In this document: positions 23,579 to 32,598 of the stretch, in pieces
How positions within the stretch are numbered: the stretch's first letter is position 1
How the letters are laid out: each line of letters begins with the position of its first letter
From: Solirubrobacter taibaiensis
GTDB lineage: Bacteria > Actinomycetota > Thermoleophilia > Solirubrobacterales > Solirubrobacteraceae
Assembly (NCBI GenBank): GCA_027587225.1
Contig: JAPDDQ010000033.1
Span: forward strand, 27,138-91,137
Direction of reading: 5' to 3'
DNA: 64,000 bases
Program-made: the position numbers and the translations under genes
The notes under the pieces: generated by a model
What the model saw: only the letters and a program-made list of their open reading frames with translations
Database searches by the model: none
What the model was told of the DNA's origin: nothing

Positions 23579-25146
23579 GCGAGCGTCATCTCGGCGTGCT
23601 CGGAGGCGACGGGATCAGGTCGGCGCAGCATCCGGAACCCGTTCAACAGCCCGAGTAGCGCGGCGAGGATCGGGACGAGGATCGCCACTTGCAGCGCGAT
23701 CGGCCGCGCGTCCTCGTTGATGGCGAGCATCTCGGCGCGGATCTCCTCCGGCTGGCCTTCGAGCTGCGCCTGCAGCTGCGTGTCGCTGAGCACCTGCGCG
23801 TCGTCCTCGAGCGCCTGCGCGACCTGCGCCTGCTGCGCGGCCGGCAGCACGGAGCTGTCCTCAGCCAACTGCGTGAACGCGATCGACAGCGCGGCGAGCA
23901 TGATCGCGCCGCCGAACGCGAGCCCGAAGGAGAGGCCGAACGAGCCGGCCGCGGAGTTCACGCCCGCGGCCTCGCTCACGCGCTCGTCGGAGACCGGGGA
24001 GAGCGTGTAGTTGTTCAGCTGCGAGACGAGCAGCCCGAGGCCGGCGCCCGCGATGATCAGCGGGACGACGAGGGCCCAGCCCGAATCGGCGCGCGGGATG
24101 ATCGGCTCCAGCGCCACGAGCCCCACCAGGACCAGCGCCCAGCCGCCGCGGATGACCGCCGCCGGACGCCGTTTGCCGGACCGCCGGCCCGCGATCAGCG
24201 CGGACGCGAACATCGTCAGGGACAGCGGCGCGATCGTCAGGCCGGTCTGCAGCGCGTTGTACTCGAGCACCATCTGCAGGTAGATGGGCAGCGCGATCAT
24301 CATCCCGCCGAGCACGATGTTCTGGAGCATCTGCGAGCCCGCCCCGAGGCGGAACGCATCCGCCCGGAACAGGCTGGGATCCAGCAGCATCGGACGGCCG
24401 TCGCGCTCGCGGCGCAAGAGCCAGCGGGCGAGCGAGAACAGGGCCACGAGACCGATCGCGATCAGGACGCCCACGTACTCGCCGCCCTCCTGCCAGACGA
24501 GGATGCCGATGATGACGCCACCCATGCCGACCGCGGAGAGGACGGCACCGACGGAGTCGACCTTGCGCGAGCCCGTGTAGGCCACGTCCTTGATGAGCCG
24601 CAGGTTGATCAGCACCACCGCGATCACGACCGCCTCCAGCGCGAACCCGACGCGCCACGACAGCGCCGTGGTCAAGAAGCCGCCGAGCAGCGGCCCGACG
24701 GCGGCGGCGATCGCCGCCGCGGCGCCGACCAGCGCATACGCCTGCTTCTGCGCGGCACCCTCGAAGTTGCCGTGGATCAGCGCCTGCATCGACGGCAGCA
24801 AGAGCGACGCGCCGAGCCCGCCGATCACGGCCCAGAACACGATGATCGCGGTCAGGCCCTGCGCGAACGTCATCGCGATCGCGCCCGTCGCGTAGCCGAG
24901 GAGGCCGAGCACGAACGCCCGCTTGCGGCCGATCAGATCGGCGATCTTGCTGCCGATCAGGATGAACGCCGCGGACACCAGCGCCTCGAGCGCGATCGCG
25001 CCCTGCACGCCGCTGACGGTCGTGTCCAGGTCCTCGACGACGGACGCGATCGAGACGTTCATCAGCGACGTGTCGACGACCAGCACGAACATCGCCGCCG
25101 CCAGCAACAGAGCGAGCCGGTTGCTACTGCCCGTGGGCTCAGACAT
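23575..25146 (-). CDS. MFS transporter, DHA2 (EmrB/QacA-like) drug exporter family
   Basis: 523 residues with about 14 transmembrane helices. Characteristic motifs are LVVDTSLMNVSIASV in helix 1 and GSKIADLIGRKRAFVLG between helices 2 and 3. A large periplasmic Gln/Glu-rich loop (QQAQVAQALEDDAQVLSDTQLQAQL) precedes the last helix, which is unusual. DHA2 proteins expel drugs or cations by proton antiport. The start overlaps the upstream P-type ATPase stop by eight bases, so it is translationally coupled. Confidence 0.92.
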   Translation of the reverse strand: MSEPTGSSNRLALLLAAAMFVLVVDTSLMNVSIASVVEDLDTTVSGVQGAIALEALVSAAFILIGSKIADLIGRKRAFVLGLLGYATGAIAMTFAQGLTAIIVFWAVIGGLGASLLLPSMQALIHGNFEGAAQKQAYALVGAAAAIAAAVGPLLGGFLTTALSWRVGFALEAVVIAVVLINLRLIKDVAYTGSRKVDSVGAVLSAVGMGGVIIGILVWQEGGEYVGVLIAIGLVALFSLARWLLRRERDGRPMLLDPSLFRADAFRLGAGSQMLQNIVLGGMMIALPIYLQMVLEYNALQTGLTIAPLSLTMFASALIAGRRSGKRRPAAVIRGGWALVLVGLVALEPIIPRADSGWALVVPLIIAGAGLGLLVSQLNNYTLSPVSDERVSEAAGVNSAAGSFGLSFGLAFGGAIMLAALSIAFTQLAEDSSVLPAAQQAQVAQALEDDAQVLSDTQLQAQLEGQPEEIRAEMLAINEDARPIALQVAILVPILAALLGLLNGFRMLRRPDPVASEHAEMTLA

Positions 25147-27859
25147 GACGGCGCCCCATCAGCTTGCGCAGCTCGGACGCGGCCACCACGAACAGCCCGG
25201 CGCCGATGCAGATCAGCCATTGGTTTCCGGTCAGCGACACGGTGTCCAGGACACGTTGCAGGAACCCGAGCTCCGTGGCGAGGATGATCGCGACGGCCGA
25301 CATCAGCGACGCCAGGATGAACGTGCGATCGCTGAACGTGTCGAGGCTGAAGATCGACTGCAGCTCGTCGCGCGCCGTGAACGAGAACAGCAGGTTCGCG
25401 ATCGAGAACGTCGTCAGCGCCATGCTGCGGGCGACGTCCTCGCCGTGCTGGTTCTCGGCCCAGGCGGCCACCGCCAGCGTGGAGATGCCCATGACCAGGC
25501 CGGCGACGACGAACCAGCGCGTGTCGGCGCGGCGCAGGATCGGTTGCTCGGGTTTGCGCGGACGGCGTTTCATCAGCCCTTCGCTCGGTTCCCCGTAGCC
25601 GAGGCCGATGGCCTGGAAGACCTGCGTGGTGAAGTTCACCCACAGCGTCTGCATCGGCAGGAACGGGATGCCTCCGGCGATGTTCAGGATGCTCGCGCCG
25701 AGGAAGGTGACGATCATCCCCGCCAGCGCGCCCATCTGGAAGCGGATGTACTTGACGAGGTTGTCGTAGAGGCGGCGGCCGAGCTCGACGGCTTTGACGA
25801 TCGTCGCGAAGTTGTCGTCGGTGAGGATCATCGCCGCGGCCTCCTTGGAGACCTCGGTGCCGGTGATGCCCATCGCGATCCCGATGTCGGCGCGTTTGAG
25901 CGCCGGCGCGTCGTTGACGCCGTCGCCGGTCATGCCGACGACGTGGCCCTTGCGCTTGAGGATGTCCACGAGGCGTACCTTCTGCTCGGGCGTGACGCGG
26001 GCGATGACGCCGATGTCGTCGATCTCGGCGTCGGCCTGCTCGTCGCTGAGCTCGGCGAATTGCGCCCCCGAGATCGCTCGGCCCTTGATGCCGAGCTCGC
26101 GGGCGATGGCCTGCGCGGTGACGGCGTGGTCGCCCGTGATCATGCGGACCTGGATGCCGGCCGCGTGCGCTTCCGCGATCGCCGCCTTCGCCGCCGGCCG
26201 CGGCGGGTCGACGATGCCGACCAGCGCGAGCAGCGTGAGGCCCTCCATCAGCTGCAGCAGATCGGCGTCCGGGTCGAAGCTTGCCAGGTCGAAGTCCTTG
26301 CGGGCCGTGGCCATGACGCGCAGCCCTTGCAGCGCGAGCCGCTCGTTCTCGGCCAGGAACCGATCGCGGAACTCGGCGTCGACGACGGCCCGCGACAGGT
26401 TCGGGTCCAGGTGCCAGGTCGCGCGGGCGAGCAGCTGGTCGGGCGCGCCCTTGATGAAGCCCCGGACCACCGGCTTGCCGTCCTCGTCGGCCATGCGGTG
26501 GAACGTGGCCATCAGCTTGTACGCGGTGTCGAACGGGAGCTCGGCCACGCGCGGGTAGCGGGCGCGGGTGAGCTCGAGGTCGAGGCCGCCCTTCTCGGCG
26601 AGCACGACGAGCGCACCCTCCGTCGGGTCGCCGATCATCTCGCCGGTGTCGGTGAGCACCGCGTCGCAGGCCAGCGCGAGCGGCAGCATGAACGGCTCCA
26701 GCGGGACCTCGGGTTCGCCGGCGACGTGCTTGACCTGGCCCTCGGTGGAGTAGCCGGTGCCGGACACGCGGTAGTGGCGGCCGGGGAGCGTGAGCTCGAC
26801 CGCGGTCATCTGGTTGAGCGTCAGCGTGCCGGTCTTGTCCGAGCAGATCGCCGAGGTCGCGCCGAGCGTCTCGGTCGAGCGCAGGCGCTTGATGATCGCG
26901 TTCGCGTCGGCCAACAGCCGCGTGCCGCGCGAGAGGATCGTCGTGACGACGGCGGGGAGGCCCGTCGGGATGGCGGCGATGGAGAAGGCCACGGCGACCG
27001 TGAAGACCTCGGTGAAGCTCTGCCCGCGGATCATGTTCAGCGCGACCGAGGCCACGAGCGCCAGGCCGGCGATCGTGACGAGCTGCTTCGTCAGCTTCTC
27101 GAGCTGGAAGGTCAGCGGGGACTTGGACTCGTCCTGGTGCTGCAACATCCCGGAGATGTGCCCGACCTCGGTCGCCATTCCCGTCGCGGTGACCACGAAC
27201 TCGCCGGAGCCGCGCGTCACGTTGGTGTTCATGTAGACCATGTCCGTACGGTCGCCGAGCGGCGCGTCCGGCGCCGCGACGGAGTCGACGCCCTTGGAGA
27301 CGGGCAGGCTCTCGCCGGTCAGCGCCGCCTCGGCCACCTCGAGCGTCGCGGCGGCCAGCAGCCGACCGTCGGCAGGCATCACGTCGCCCGCCTCGATCTC
27401 GACCACGTCGCCCGGGACGAGCTGCTCGGCCGGGAGCAGCGCGAGCTTGCCGTCGCGGCGCACACGCGCCTTGATGATCATCATCTTCGCCAATGCCGCC
27501 ACCGCGGCTGCGGCCTTGCCTTCCTGGCTCAGGCCGAGCACGGCGTTGAGCAGCGTCAGCAGCAGGATCATGATCCCCGTGCCGGGCTGCTTGACCGGGT
27601 AGATCGAGATGATGCCCGCGGCCACGAGCACGATCTGCATCGGGTCGCGGTACTGGCGCAGGAAGGCGTGCCAGCGCGGCTCGGACTTGGCCTCGGCGAA
27701 CTTGTTCGGGCCGTAGCGCTCGATCCGTGCGCTCGCCTCGTCGCTCGAGAGCCCGCGCTCGGGCTCGACGTCCAGCTCGTGCACGGCGCCCTCGCGCGAG
27801 AGCACGTGCCACGTGGGTATCTCGGTCGCGGTCGGCAGCGGTGCCGTCGTGGTCGCCAT
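25139..27859 (-). CDS. P2-type cation-transporting ATPase with atypical ion-site residues
   Basis: 906 residues. All catalytic motifs are present: TGES at 181-184 (actuator), DKTGTLT with phosphorylated Asp341, a nucleotide-binding domain, and TGDGVNDAPALKRADIG. The order and the N-terminal cation-ATPase region match SERCA/PMCA or CtpF-type pumps. The ion site is unusual: membrane helix 4 has IPTGLP (297-302) where Ca2+ pumps have PEGLP, and helix 6 has NFTTQVFQAIGLGY in place of NLVTDGLPA, so key Glu and Asp ligands are gone. Helix 5 also lacks the usual Glu. The ion specificity may differ from Ca2+, or transport may be altered. First gene of an operon with MFS and REC genes. Confidence 0.92.
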   Translation of the reverse strand: MATTTAPLPTATEIPTWHVLSREGAVHELDVEPERGLSSDEASARIERYGPNKFAEAKSEPRWHAFLRQYRDPMQIVLVAAGIISIYPVKQPGTGIMILLLTLLNAVLGLSQEGKAAAAVAALAKMMIIKARVRRDGKLALLPAEQLVPGDVVEIEAGDVMPADGRLLAAATLEVAEAALTGESLPVSKGVDSVAAPDAPLGDRTDMVYMNTNVTRGSGEFVVTATGMATEVGHISGMLQHQDESKSPLTFQLEKLTKQLVTIAGLALVASVALNMIRGQSFTEVFTVAVAFSIAAIPTGLPAVVTTILSRGTRLLADANAIIKRLRSTETLGATSAICSDKTGTLTLNQMTAVELTLPGRHYRVSGTGYSTEGQVKHVAGEPEVPLEPFMLPLALACDAVLTDTGEMIGDPTEGALVVLAEKGGLDLELTRARYPRVAELPFDTAYKLMATFHRMADEDGKPVVRGFIKGAPDQLLARATWHLDPNLSRAVVDAEFRDRFLAENERLALQGLRVMATARKDFDLASFDPDADLLQLMEGLTLLALVGIVDPPRPAAKAAIAEAHAAGIQVRMITGDHAVTAQAIARELGIKGRAISGAQFAELSDEQADAEIDDIGVIARVTPEQKVRLVDILKRKGHVVGMTGDGVNDAPALKRADIGIAMGITGTEVSKEAAAMILTDDNFATIVKAVELGRRLYDNLVKYIRFQMGALAGMIVTFLGASILNIAGGIPFLPMQTLWVNFTTQVFQAIGLGYGEPSEGLMKRRPRKPEQPILRRADTRWFVVAGLVMGISTLAVAAWAENQHGEDVARSMALTTFSIANLLFSFTARDELQSIFSLDTFSDRTFILASLMSAVAIILATELGFLQRVLDTVSLTGNQWLICIGAGLFVVAASELRKLMGRRHV

Positions 27860-27972
27860 CTCGTTCCTCTCTCAGCGCCGAGCGGGGTCAGGCGCCGGCC
27901 GCGACGTCTTGGTCATGTCTCGCAGCATCCGCTGGCCACGGCTGTGCCCGCAATGTGGTGGGCCTGACGGAC

Positions 27973-27996
27973 GGTGGGGGTGCGCGCACCCCCACC
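27973..27996 (-). terminator. Perfect 12-bp inverted repeat, terminator of the DUF1269 gene
   Basis: GGTGGGGGTGCG (27973-27984) is followed directly by its complement CGCACCCCCACC (27985-27996). It lies 16 bases past the stop of the DUF1269 gene and before the P-type ATPase start on the same strand, so it separates the two units. Confidence 0.7.
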
Positions 27997-28012
27997 CCCA
28001 CCGTCTCGCGTC

Positions 28013-28510
28013 CTACTCGGCGGTCACGGGCTCGCCCAGCGCGGCGCGCAGGTGGGCCTCGTCGTCCTCGCTGAGCGAGGTCTGGACGACCTCGCCGCCG
28101 TACGGACGCACGCGCTCGATCACCCGGTCCGGCGTGTCGCTGCGGCCGAGGATGATCAGCGCCGCGCCACCGTTGGTCAGCTTGGCGCCGAGCGTCTTGA
28201 GGAAGTTGTCGTCGACGCCGACGTCCGTCATCTTGCCGGCCATCGCCCCGGTCGCGGCGCCGATCGCCATGCCGAACAGCGGGGCGAGGAACAGCAGGCC
28301 GATGATGCCGCCCCAGAGCGCGCCGCCCGCGGCCCCAGCGCCGGTCGTGCTCCCCGCCTGGTGCAGTTTGATCTTGCCGTCGGCGCGGTGTTCGACGATC
28401 ACCGCGTCCTCGAGCTGGATCAGGTGCTCCTTGGTCGCCTGCACGAGCTCGCCGCGGACCTTCTCGGCGGTCGCGACGTCGGGATAGGCGATAGCCACCA
28501 ACGTGCCCAT
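28013..28510 (-). CDS. DUF1269 family protein (paralogue 1)
   Basis: 165 residues from the ATG at 28510 (GAGGAG upstream). DUF1269 hallmarks: MGTLVAIAYPDVATAEKVRGEL start, an ALWGGIIGLLFLAPLFGMAIGAATGAMAG glycine-rich hydrophobic hairpin at about 75-105, the DVGVDDNFLKTLGAKL segment, and a C-terminal GGEVVQTSLSEDDEAHLRAAL. These are small membrane-associated proteins of unknown function, common in stress regions. The box at 28575-28593 lies 64 bases upstream, and on the minus strand GACGAT (28552-28547) sits at the expected -10 distance. Confidence 0.9.
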   Translation of the reverse strand: MGTLVAIAYPDVATAEKVRGELVQATKEHLIQLEDAVIVEHRADGKIKLHQAGSTTGAGAAGGALWGGIIGLLFLAPLFGMAIGAATGAMAGKMTDVGVDDNFLKTLGAKLTNGGAALIILGRSDTPDRVIERVRPYGGEVVQTSLSEDDEAHLRAALGEPVTAE

Positions 28511-28574
28511 GGGTGATCTCCTCTGCTTGACGGTGGATGCCGCTGGATCGTCACCCGCACCCGTTCGGACTGCC

Positions 28575-28593
28575 TCACCCGGATCGGATGATG
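28575..28593. promoter_or_regulatory. Regulon box copy 6, apparently bidirectional (TCACCCGGATCGGATGATG)
   Basis: This copy agrees with the consensus at every position. On the plus strand GATGCT (28614-28619) begins after exactly 20 bases and leads to the gene at 28645. On the minus strand GACGAT (28552-28547) lies at the symmetric position and leads to the DUF1269 gene. Confidence 0.75.
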
Positions 28594-28644
28594 TCCAGGC
28601 CAACCGGTGGCTCGATGCTCGAGACCCCGACGAAGGAGGCACCG

Positions 28645-29103
28645 ATGACGGACGAGTCCGTGCTCGAGATGGGCCCGATCGACTACATCGTTCTTGAATG
28701 GCCGGGCCGGCAGCCGAAGGGCGATGCCGTGCCGCTGATCATCGACCTGGTCGAACGCGGCATCATCCGGGTGCTCGACATCGCGCTGATGGTCAAGGGC
28801 GAGGACGGGTCGGTCGCTGCCATCGACCTCGGCGAGTTCGAAGATCCCGCCGGCTTCGACGCGTTCGAAGGGGCCTCGACCGGCCTGATCAGCGAAGCGG
28901 ATCTCGTGGACGCGGCGGAGGCGCTGAATCCCGGAACGTGCGCCGCGGTGCTGGTCTGGGAGAACCGCTGGGCGGCCCCGGTCGCCGTCGCGTTGCGGCA
29001 GTCAGGCGGACAGCTCGTCGCGAGCGGCCGCATCGGCATCCAGGCCGTCCTCGCGGCGCTTGAACTGGCCGAGGCGCAGGCCGAAGCCACGACCACGTCC
29101 TGA
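28645..29103 (+). CDS. DUF6325-like stress-associated protein
   Basis: 152 residues, ATG with GAAGGAGG upstream. Starts MGPIDYIVLEWPGRQPKGDAVPLIIDLVERGIIRVLDI (from residue 9), continues with DGSVAAIDLGEFED, and has GLISEADLVDAAEALNPGTCAAVLVWENRWA in the second half. This matches the DUF6325 pattern of soluble proteins often beside SHOCT and DUF1269 genes. No catalytic motif is known. First gene of a three-gene plus-strand set (DUF6325, SHOCT, DUF7144) driven by the box at 28575-28593. Confidence 0.88.
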   Translation: MTDESVLEMGPIDYIVLEWPGRQPKGDAVPLIIDLVERGIIRVLDIALMVKGEDGSVAAIDLGEFEDPAGFDAFEGASTGLISEADLVDAAEALNPGTCAAVLVWENRWAAPVAVALRQSGGQLVASGRIGIQAVLAALELAEAQAEATTTS

Positions 29104-29121
29104 ACGCAAGGAGTCACACAC

Positions 29122-29394
29122 ATGCCCGGATTGCTCCGTGGAATGGCCCGCACCGCCGCGGTCGCCGGCACGGCGACCGCTGTCAGCAACCGCGTCTCGC
29201 GCCGCCAGGCGAATCGCTGGGCGGCGCAGGACAGCCAGCCGCAGTACGACGCGCCGCCGCCACCGCCGGCGCCCGCGCCGCAGGCCCCGCCGGTCGACAC
29301 CGTCGCCCAGCTCCGCGAGCTCGCGCAGCTCCGTGCCGACGGCATCCTCACGGACGAGGAGTTCGCGGCCCAGAAGCGCAAGATCCTCGGCTGA
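29122..29394 (+). CDS. Small SHOCT-domain protein
   Basis: 90 residues with AAGGAG upstream. A basic, Ala-rich N-terminus (LLRGMARTAAVAGTATAVSNRVSRRQ), a Pro/Ala linker (APPPPPAPAPQAPP), then a C-terminal SHOCT motif (QLRELAQLRADGILTDEEFAAQKRKIL). SHOCT domains cap many small actinobacterial proteins and probably mediate oligomerisation. It lies 18 bases after the DUF6325 gene. Confidence 0.88.
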   Translation: MPGLLRGMARTAAVAGTATAVSNRVSRRQANRWAAQDSQPQYDAPPPPPAPAPQAPPVDTVAQLRELAQLRADGILTDEEFAAQKRKILG

Positions 29395-29404
29395 GGGAGG
29401 ACCG

Positions 29405-29839
29405 ATGACCAAGACAGAGGCCAGATTCGAACGGACGGCGGCGCCGGCCGCCAGCGACACGTGGGCGGGCTGGATCGTCTTCGCGTCGATCATGCTCGGC
29501 GTCGTCGGGCTGCTGAACATCATCCAGGGCCTCACCGCCCTGCTCGACGAGACCTACTTCGTCGTCGCCAGCGGGAACGAGCTGCTGATCGGCGACTTCA
29601 CCATCTATGGCATCGTGATGTTGATCTGGGGTGGGTCCCAGATCGCCGCGGGCATGGGGCTCAACAGCGGGCACGGCTGGGCCCGCGTGCTCGCGCTGGT
29701 GATCGCGAGCGTCGGCATCATCGTGCAGATGCTGTTCGTCGCCGCGTATCCGATCTGGTCGCTGGTGATCATCGCGCTCGACGCGGTCATCATCTTCGCG
29801 CTGACGGCGCGCTGGCAGGAGGCCCGCGCCGGATTGTGA
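29405..29839 (+). CDS. DUF7144-like four-helix membrane protein (paralogue 2)
   Basis: 144 residues from the ATG at 29405, with GGGAGG upstream and ten bases after the SHOCT stop. Four helices: GWIVFASIMLGVVGLLNIIQGLTALL, FTIYGIVMLIWGGSQIAAGMGL, WARVLALVIASVGIIVQMLFVAAYPIW and SLVIIALDAVIIFAL. Clearly related to the protein at 22770-23168. Third gene of the set controlled by the box at 28575-28593. Convergent with the next DUF1269 gene. Confidence 0.85.
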   Translation: MTKTEARFERTAAPAASDTWAGWIVFASIMLGVVGLLNIIQGLTALLDETYFVVASGNELLIGDFTIYGIVMLIWGGSQIAAGMGLNSGHGWARVLALVIASVGIIVQMLFVAAYPIWSLVIIALDAVIIFALTARWQEARAGL

Positions 29840-30328
29840 TCAACGGTCGGCGAGCGCTTCGTGCAGGTTCTGCGCCTGCGTGGGGGACAGCTCGGACCGG
29901 AGCGTCTCGACGCCGGGCCCTGCGAACCCGGCGTCGATCGCGCGTGCGGAGCTCAGGCCGCTGATCGCGAAGATCGCCGACGTGCCCGGGGTGACGCGGT
30001 CGCGCACACGCTTGACGAAGTCGTCGATGACGCCGAAGTCGTCGAGGCTTCCGGCGACCGCTCCGGCGGCCGCGCCGAACACCGGGCCGGCGTGCGGGGT
30101 GAGGAAGATGAGGCTGAGCACCATGCCCCAGAACCCGCCCCACAGCCGTCCGTTGCCGGTGATGCTCCCGAGCTCGCGCGTCACCGGCGTCCGCCTTCCG
30201 GGTGCCCACGCGATCAGCGCCGCGTCGTCGACGCTGGCCTGCTGCGCATCGACGAGCCGGCGCAGCTCCGCGAGTGCCTCGTCGGCCGCTTCGGGCGCGG
30301 GGAAGCACCAGACGCTGACGGTGTTCAT
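29840..30328 (-). CDS. DUF1269 family protein (paralogue 2)
   Basis: 162 residues from the ATG at 30328. The family pattern is kept: VSVWCFPAPEAADEALAELRRL start, GGFWGMVLSLIFLTPHAGPVFGAAAGAVAGSL hydrophobic hairpin, then DDFGVIDDFVKRVRDRVTPGTSAIFAI and a C-terminal LRSELSPTQAQNLHEAL. Its ATG overlaps the stop of the LuxR/MalT regulator by four bases, so it is co-translated with that regulator. Confidence 0.88.
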   Translation of the reverse strand: MNTVSVWCFPAPEAADEALAELRRLVDAQQASVDDAALIAWAPGRRTPVTRELGSITGNGRLWGGFWGMVLSLIFLTPHAGPVFGAAAGAVAGSLDDFGVIDDFVKRVRDRVTPGTSAIFAISGLSSARAIDAGFAGPGVETLRSELSPTQAQNLHEALADR

Positions 30329-32439
30329 GCGTTGCCGATCAGGCCGGCTTCGTGCCCTCGTCGCACGGCGTCGGAGCGGCATGACACGTCGAGCTTGCGG
30401 TAGACGGCGAGCGCCTGTGTCTTGACGGTGTTGGTCGAGACGTGCAGACGCTCGCCGATCTCGCGGAATGACATGTGGCTCGGGAGCAAGCGCAGGATCC
30501 GCAGCTCGGCGTTGGTGAGCGTCGGACCGTCTCCGGTGGCGCTCTCGGCGAACGCGTCCGCCCGGGCCCAGCCGTCGTGAATCCAGTCGGCGAGCACGAC
30601 GTTGTCCGTGGGCGCCAGCCGCGCGGCCCGCGCCAGGAGCCGGCGCCCGGTCGGGCCGTCACTCAGCCGGATCGCCGCCCGGGCGAGCCAGACGTGCGCC
30701 TCGCACACGAGCCACGCCGGAAAGTCCGCGCGGGTGGCGAGCAACCGGTCCGCGTCGGCGGCGTCGTGGCGCGCCTGCGCGATCTCGCCGCGATGCGCGG
30801 AGACCACGGCCGAGATCGCCGAGACGAACGCGCGGAGCACGTCCGGCGCGGTCGGCGGGATCGCCGCGCGCGCCTCGCGTGCGCGGTGCGCCGCCTCGTC
30901 CCAGTCCTCGTCCTCGACGGCGAGCACCGCCAGCTGGGCATGCGCCGCGGCGGCGATCACCGGGAGCGTCGCGCCGGCACGACCGGCGGCGTCGTCGAGG
31001 AGCGGGCCGGCGGACTCGCGGTCACCGCGCAGATGGTGCGCGATGCCCAGCACCAGCAGCGCGAGTGCCTGCCACGGGCTGTCGTGGCGGAGCAGCTCAC
31101 GCGCGCGAGACGCGTCCGCGAGGGCATCGACGGGGCCGGCCGGATCCAGGCAGGCGCGCAGGAGCGCCACGGCCGCTTCGCCGCCGGCCAGCGGGTCGTC
31201 CTCGAGCAGACGCTCGGCCGTGTCGGTCGACGCGCAGGCGGCGCGGCAACTTCCCGTCACCAGGTGATGCACGGCCGCGGTCAGCGCCAGCGCGGCGTCT
31301 CCGGACGGCGCACACTCGCGGATCGGCGCGAGCCACTCGCCGATCTGCGTGCCGCGACCCGCAGCGGCGGCCTGCGGCGCGTGCGCCCACGCGATCCGGC
31401 CCGCAAGCCGCGCGTCGCGGCAGGTCATGGCGTGCTCGATCGCGGTGTACGGGTCGCGCTCGCGTGCGTACCACCGAGCGGCGCGGCGGTGCAGGCCGCG
31501 CTTGTGATCCGGCTCGGTCACGGCAAGCTCGGAGCGCAGCATCTGCGCGAGCAACGGATTCAGACGCAGGCCCGAGTCGGTGCGGTCGAGCGGCTCGCAC
31601 GGGACGCCGGCCCGCGCCAGCCGCAGCAGCATCGTGCCGGAGTCGGACGTGCCGAGGATCGCGTCGCAGGCCGAGCTGGTGAGCGGCGTGAGGATCGCCG
31701 TCCGGCGCAGGAACGTGCGCTCGTCGAGGCTGAGCGGACCGAGGATCTCGTCCCGGAGGAACTCGGCGGCGGTGCGATCGGCTCCGCTGAACGCCATGAT
31801 CGCCGCGTCCAGGTCGTCGCTGTCGGCGAGCACCGTGGTGGCCAGGTACACCATCGCCGGCCAGCCGCCGGTGCGGTCGAGCAGCCGCTCGAGCTGGTGG
31901 CGGTTCAGCCTGACGCCGACGGCATCGACCAGCATCGCGGCTTCGAGCCGGCTCAACGCCAGGTCGGCGGTGTCCAGCTCGAGCAGCATGCGGCGGGCGC
32001 GCAATCGTCCGAGGCCGGGTGGGCGCGTCCGCGTCACGAGCGCTAGCACGCTCCCGGGCGGCAACCGGCAGGCCAGGTTGAGCAACCGGTGCATGGCTTC
32101 GGCGCGGATGTCCTGCGCATCGTCGACGACGAGCACCTGCGGGATGCCGGAGCGCACGCCCATCTCGACGGCGGCGGTGGCCTCGACGGCGGACGGCAGC
32201 CAGCGGAAGGGACGCTCGTCACGCGTCTCCCACTCCGAGATCAGCGTCGTCTTCCCGTAACCCGCCGGTGCGACGACGAGCGCGATCGGCGCGTCGGAGG
32301 TGACGAGCTGACGCACGAGGCGGGCGCGTGGCACCAGGCCGTGTCGGTGTGGATCGGTGGGCGCAGTGGCACGGCCCTGGAGCAGCACGAGCGCGGAAGC
32401 GGTATCGGTGAGCACGACAGAAGGAGCATCCGCCCGCAC
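30325..32439 (-). CDS. LuxR/MalT-type ATP-dependent transcriptional regulator
   Basis: About 704 residues from the GTG at 32439; a second GTG at 32415 is also possible. Sequence further upstream in this frame is antisense to the response regulator and is not part of the gene. The P-loop is VVAPAGYGKTTLISEW near residue 55-70, with a Walker B-like VLVVDDAQDI. A MalT-like helical arm fills the middle, and the LuxR helix-turn-helix is at the end (TNAELRILRLLPSHMSFREIGERLHVSTNTVKTQALAVYRKL). It is divergent from the NarL-type response regulator and co-translated with a DUF1269 gene. Inducer unknown. Confidence 0.88.
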   Translation of the reverse strand: MRADAPSVVLTDTASALVLLQGRATAPTDPHRHGLVPRARLVRQLVTSDAPIALVVAPAGYGKTTLISEWETRDERPFRWLPSAVEATAAVEMGVRSGIPQVLVVDDAQDIRAEAMHRLLNLACRLPPGSVLALVTRTRPPGLGRLRARRMLLELDTADLALSRLEAAMLVDAVGVRLNRHQLERLLDRTGGWPAMVYLATTVLADSDDLDAAIMAFSGADRTAAEFLRDEILGPLSLDERTFLRRTAILTPLTSSACDAILGTSDSGTMLLRLARAGVPCEPLDRTDSGLRLNPLLAQMLRSELAVTEPDHKRGLHRRAARWYARERDPYTAIEHAMTCRDARLAGRIAWAHAPQAAAAGRGTQIGEWLAPIRECAPSGDAALALTAAVHHLVTGSCRAACASTDTAERLLEDDPLAGGEAAVALLRACLDPAGPVDALADASRARELLRHDSPWQALALLVLGIAHHLRGDRESAGPLLDDAAGRAGATLPVIAAAAHAQLAVLAVEDEDWDEAAHRAREARAAIPPTAPDVLRAFVSAISAVVSAHRGEIAQARHDAADADRLLATRADFPAWLVCEAHVWLARAAIRLSDGPTGRRLLARAARLAPTDNVVLADWIHDGWARADAFAESATGDGPTLTNAELRILRLLPSHMSFREIGERLHVSTNTVKTQALAVYRKLDVSCRSDAVRRGHEAGLIGNA

Positions 32440-32598
32440 GGTCCTGCCCGCCAAGGGAGTAAGCCCGCCGACCGCTGCGGGCGCAGGCACCACTGCCCGT
32501 GGGAGGCGTGCCCGTCCCGATGCACGCCGTCCCCAGTCGCCGGTGCAGTGCCAAAACGGTCGAGACCCAGTGAAAGTTGTCAGACCGTTGGAACGATG

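Noticed and set aside
25062..27812. 916-codon frame in another register over the P-type ATPase
   Set aside because: The translation is Arg/Ala/Gly-rich noise; the ATPase frame has all catalytic motifs.
27900..27960. Possible eighth regulon box upstream of the P-type ATPase
   Set aside because: Only the right half (CAGCGGATGCTG on the minus strand) resembles the box; the TCACCCG half is missing.
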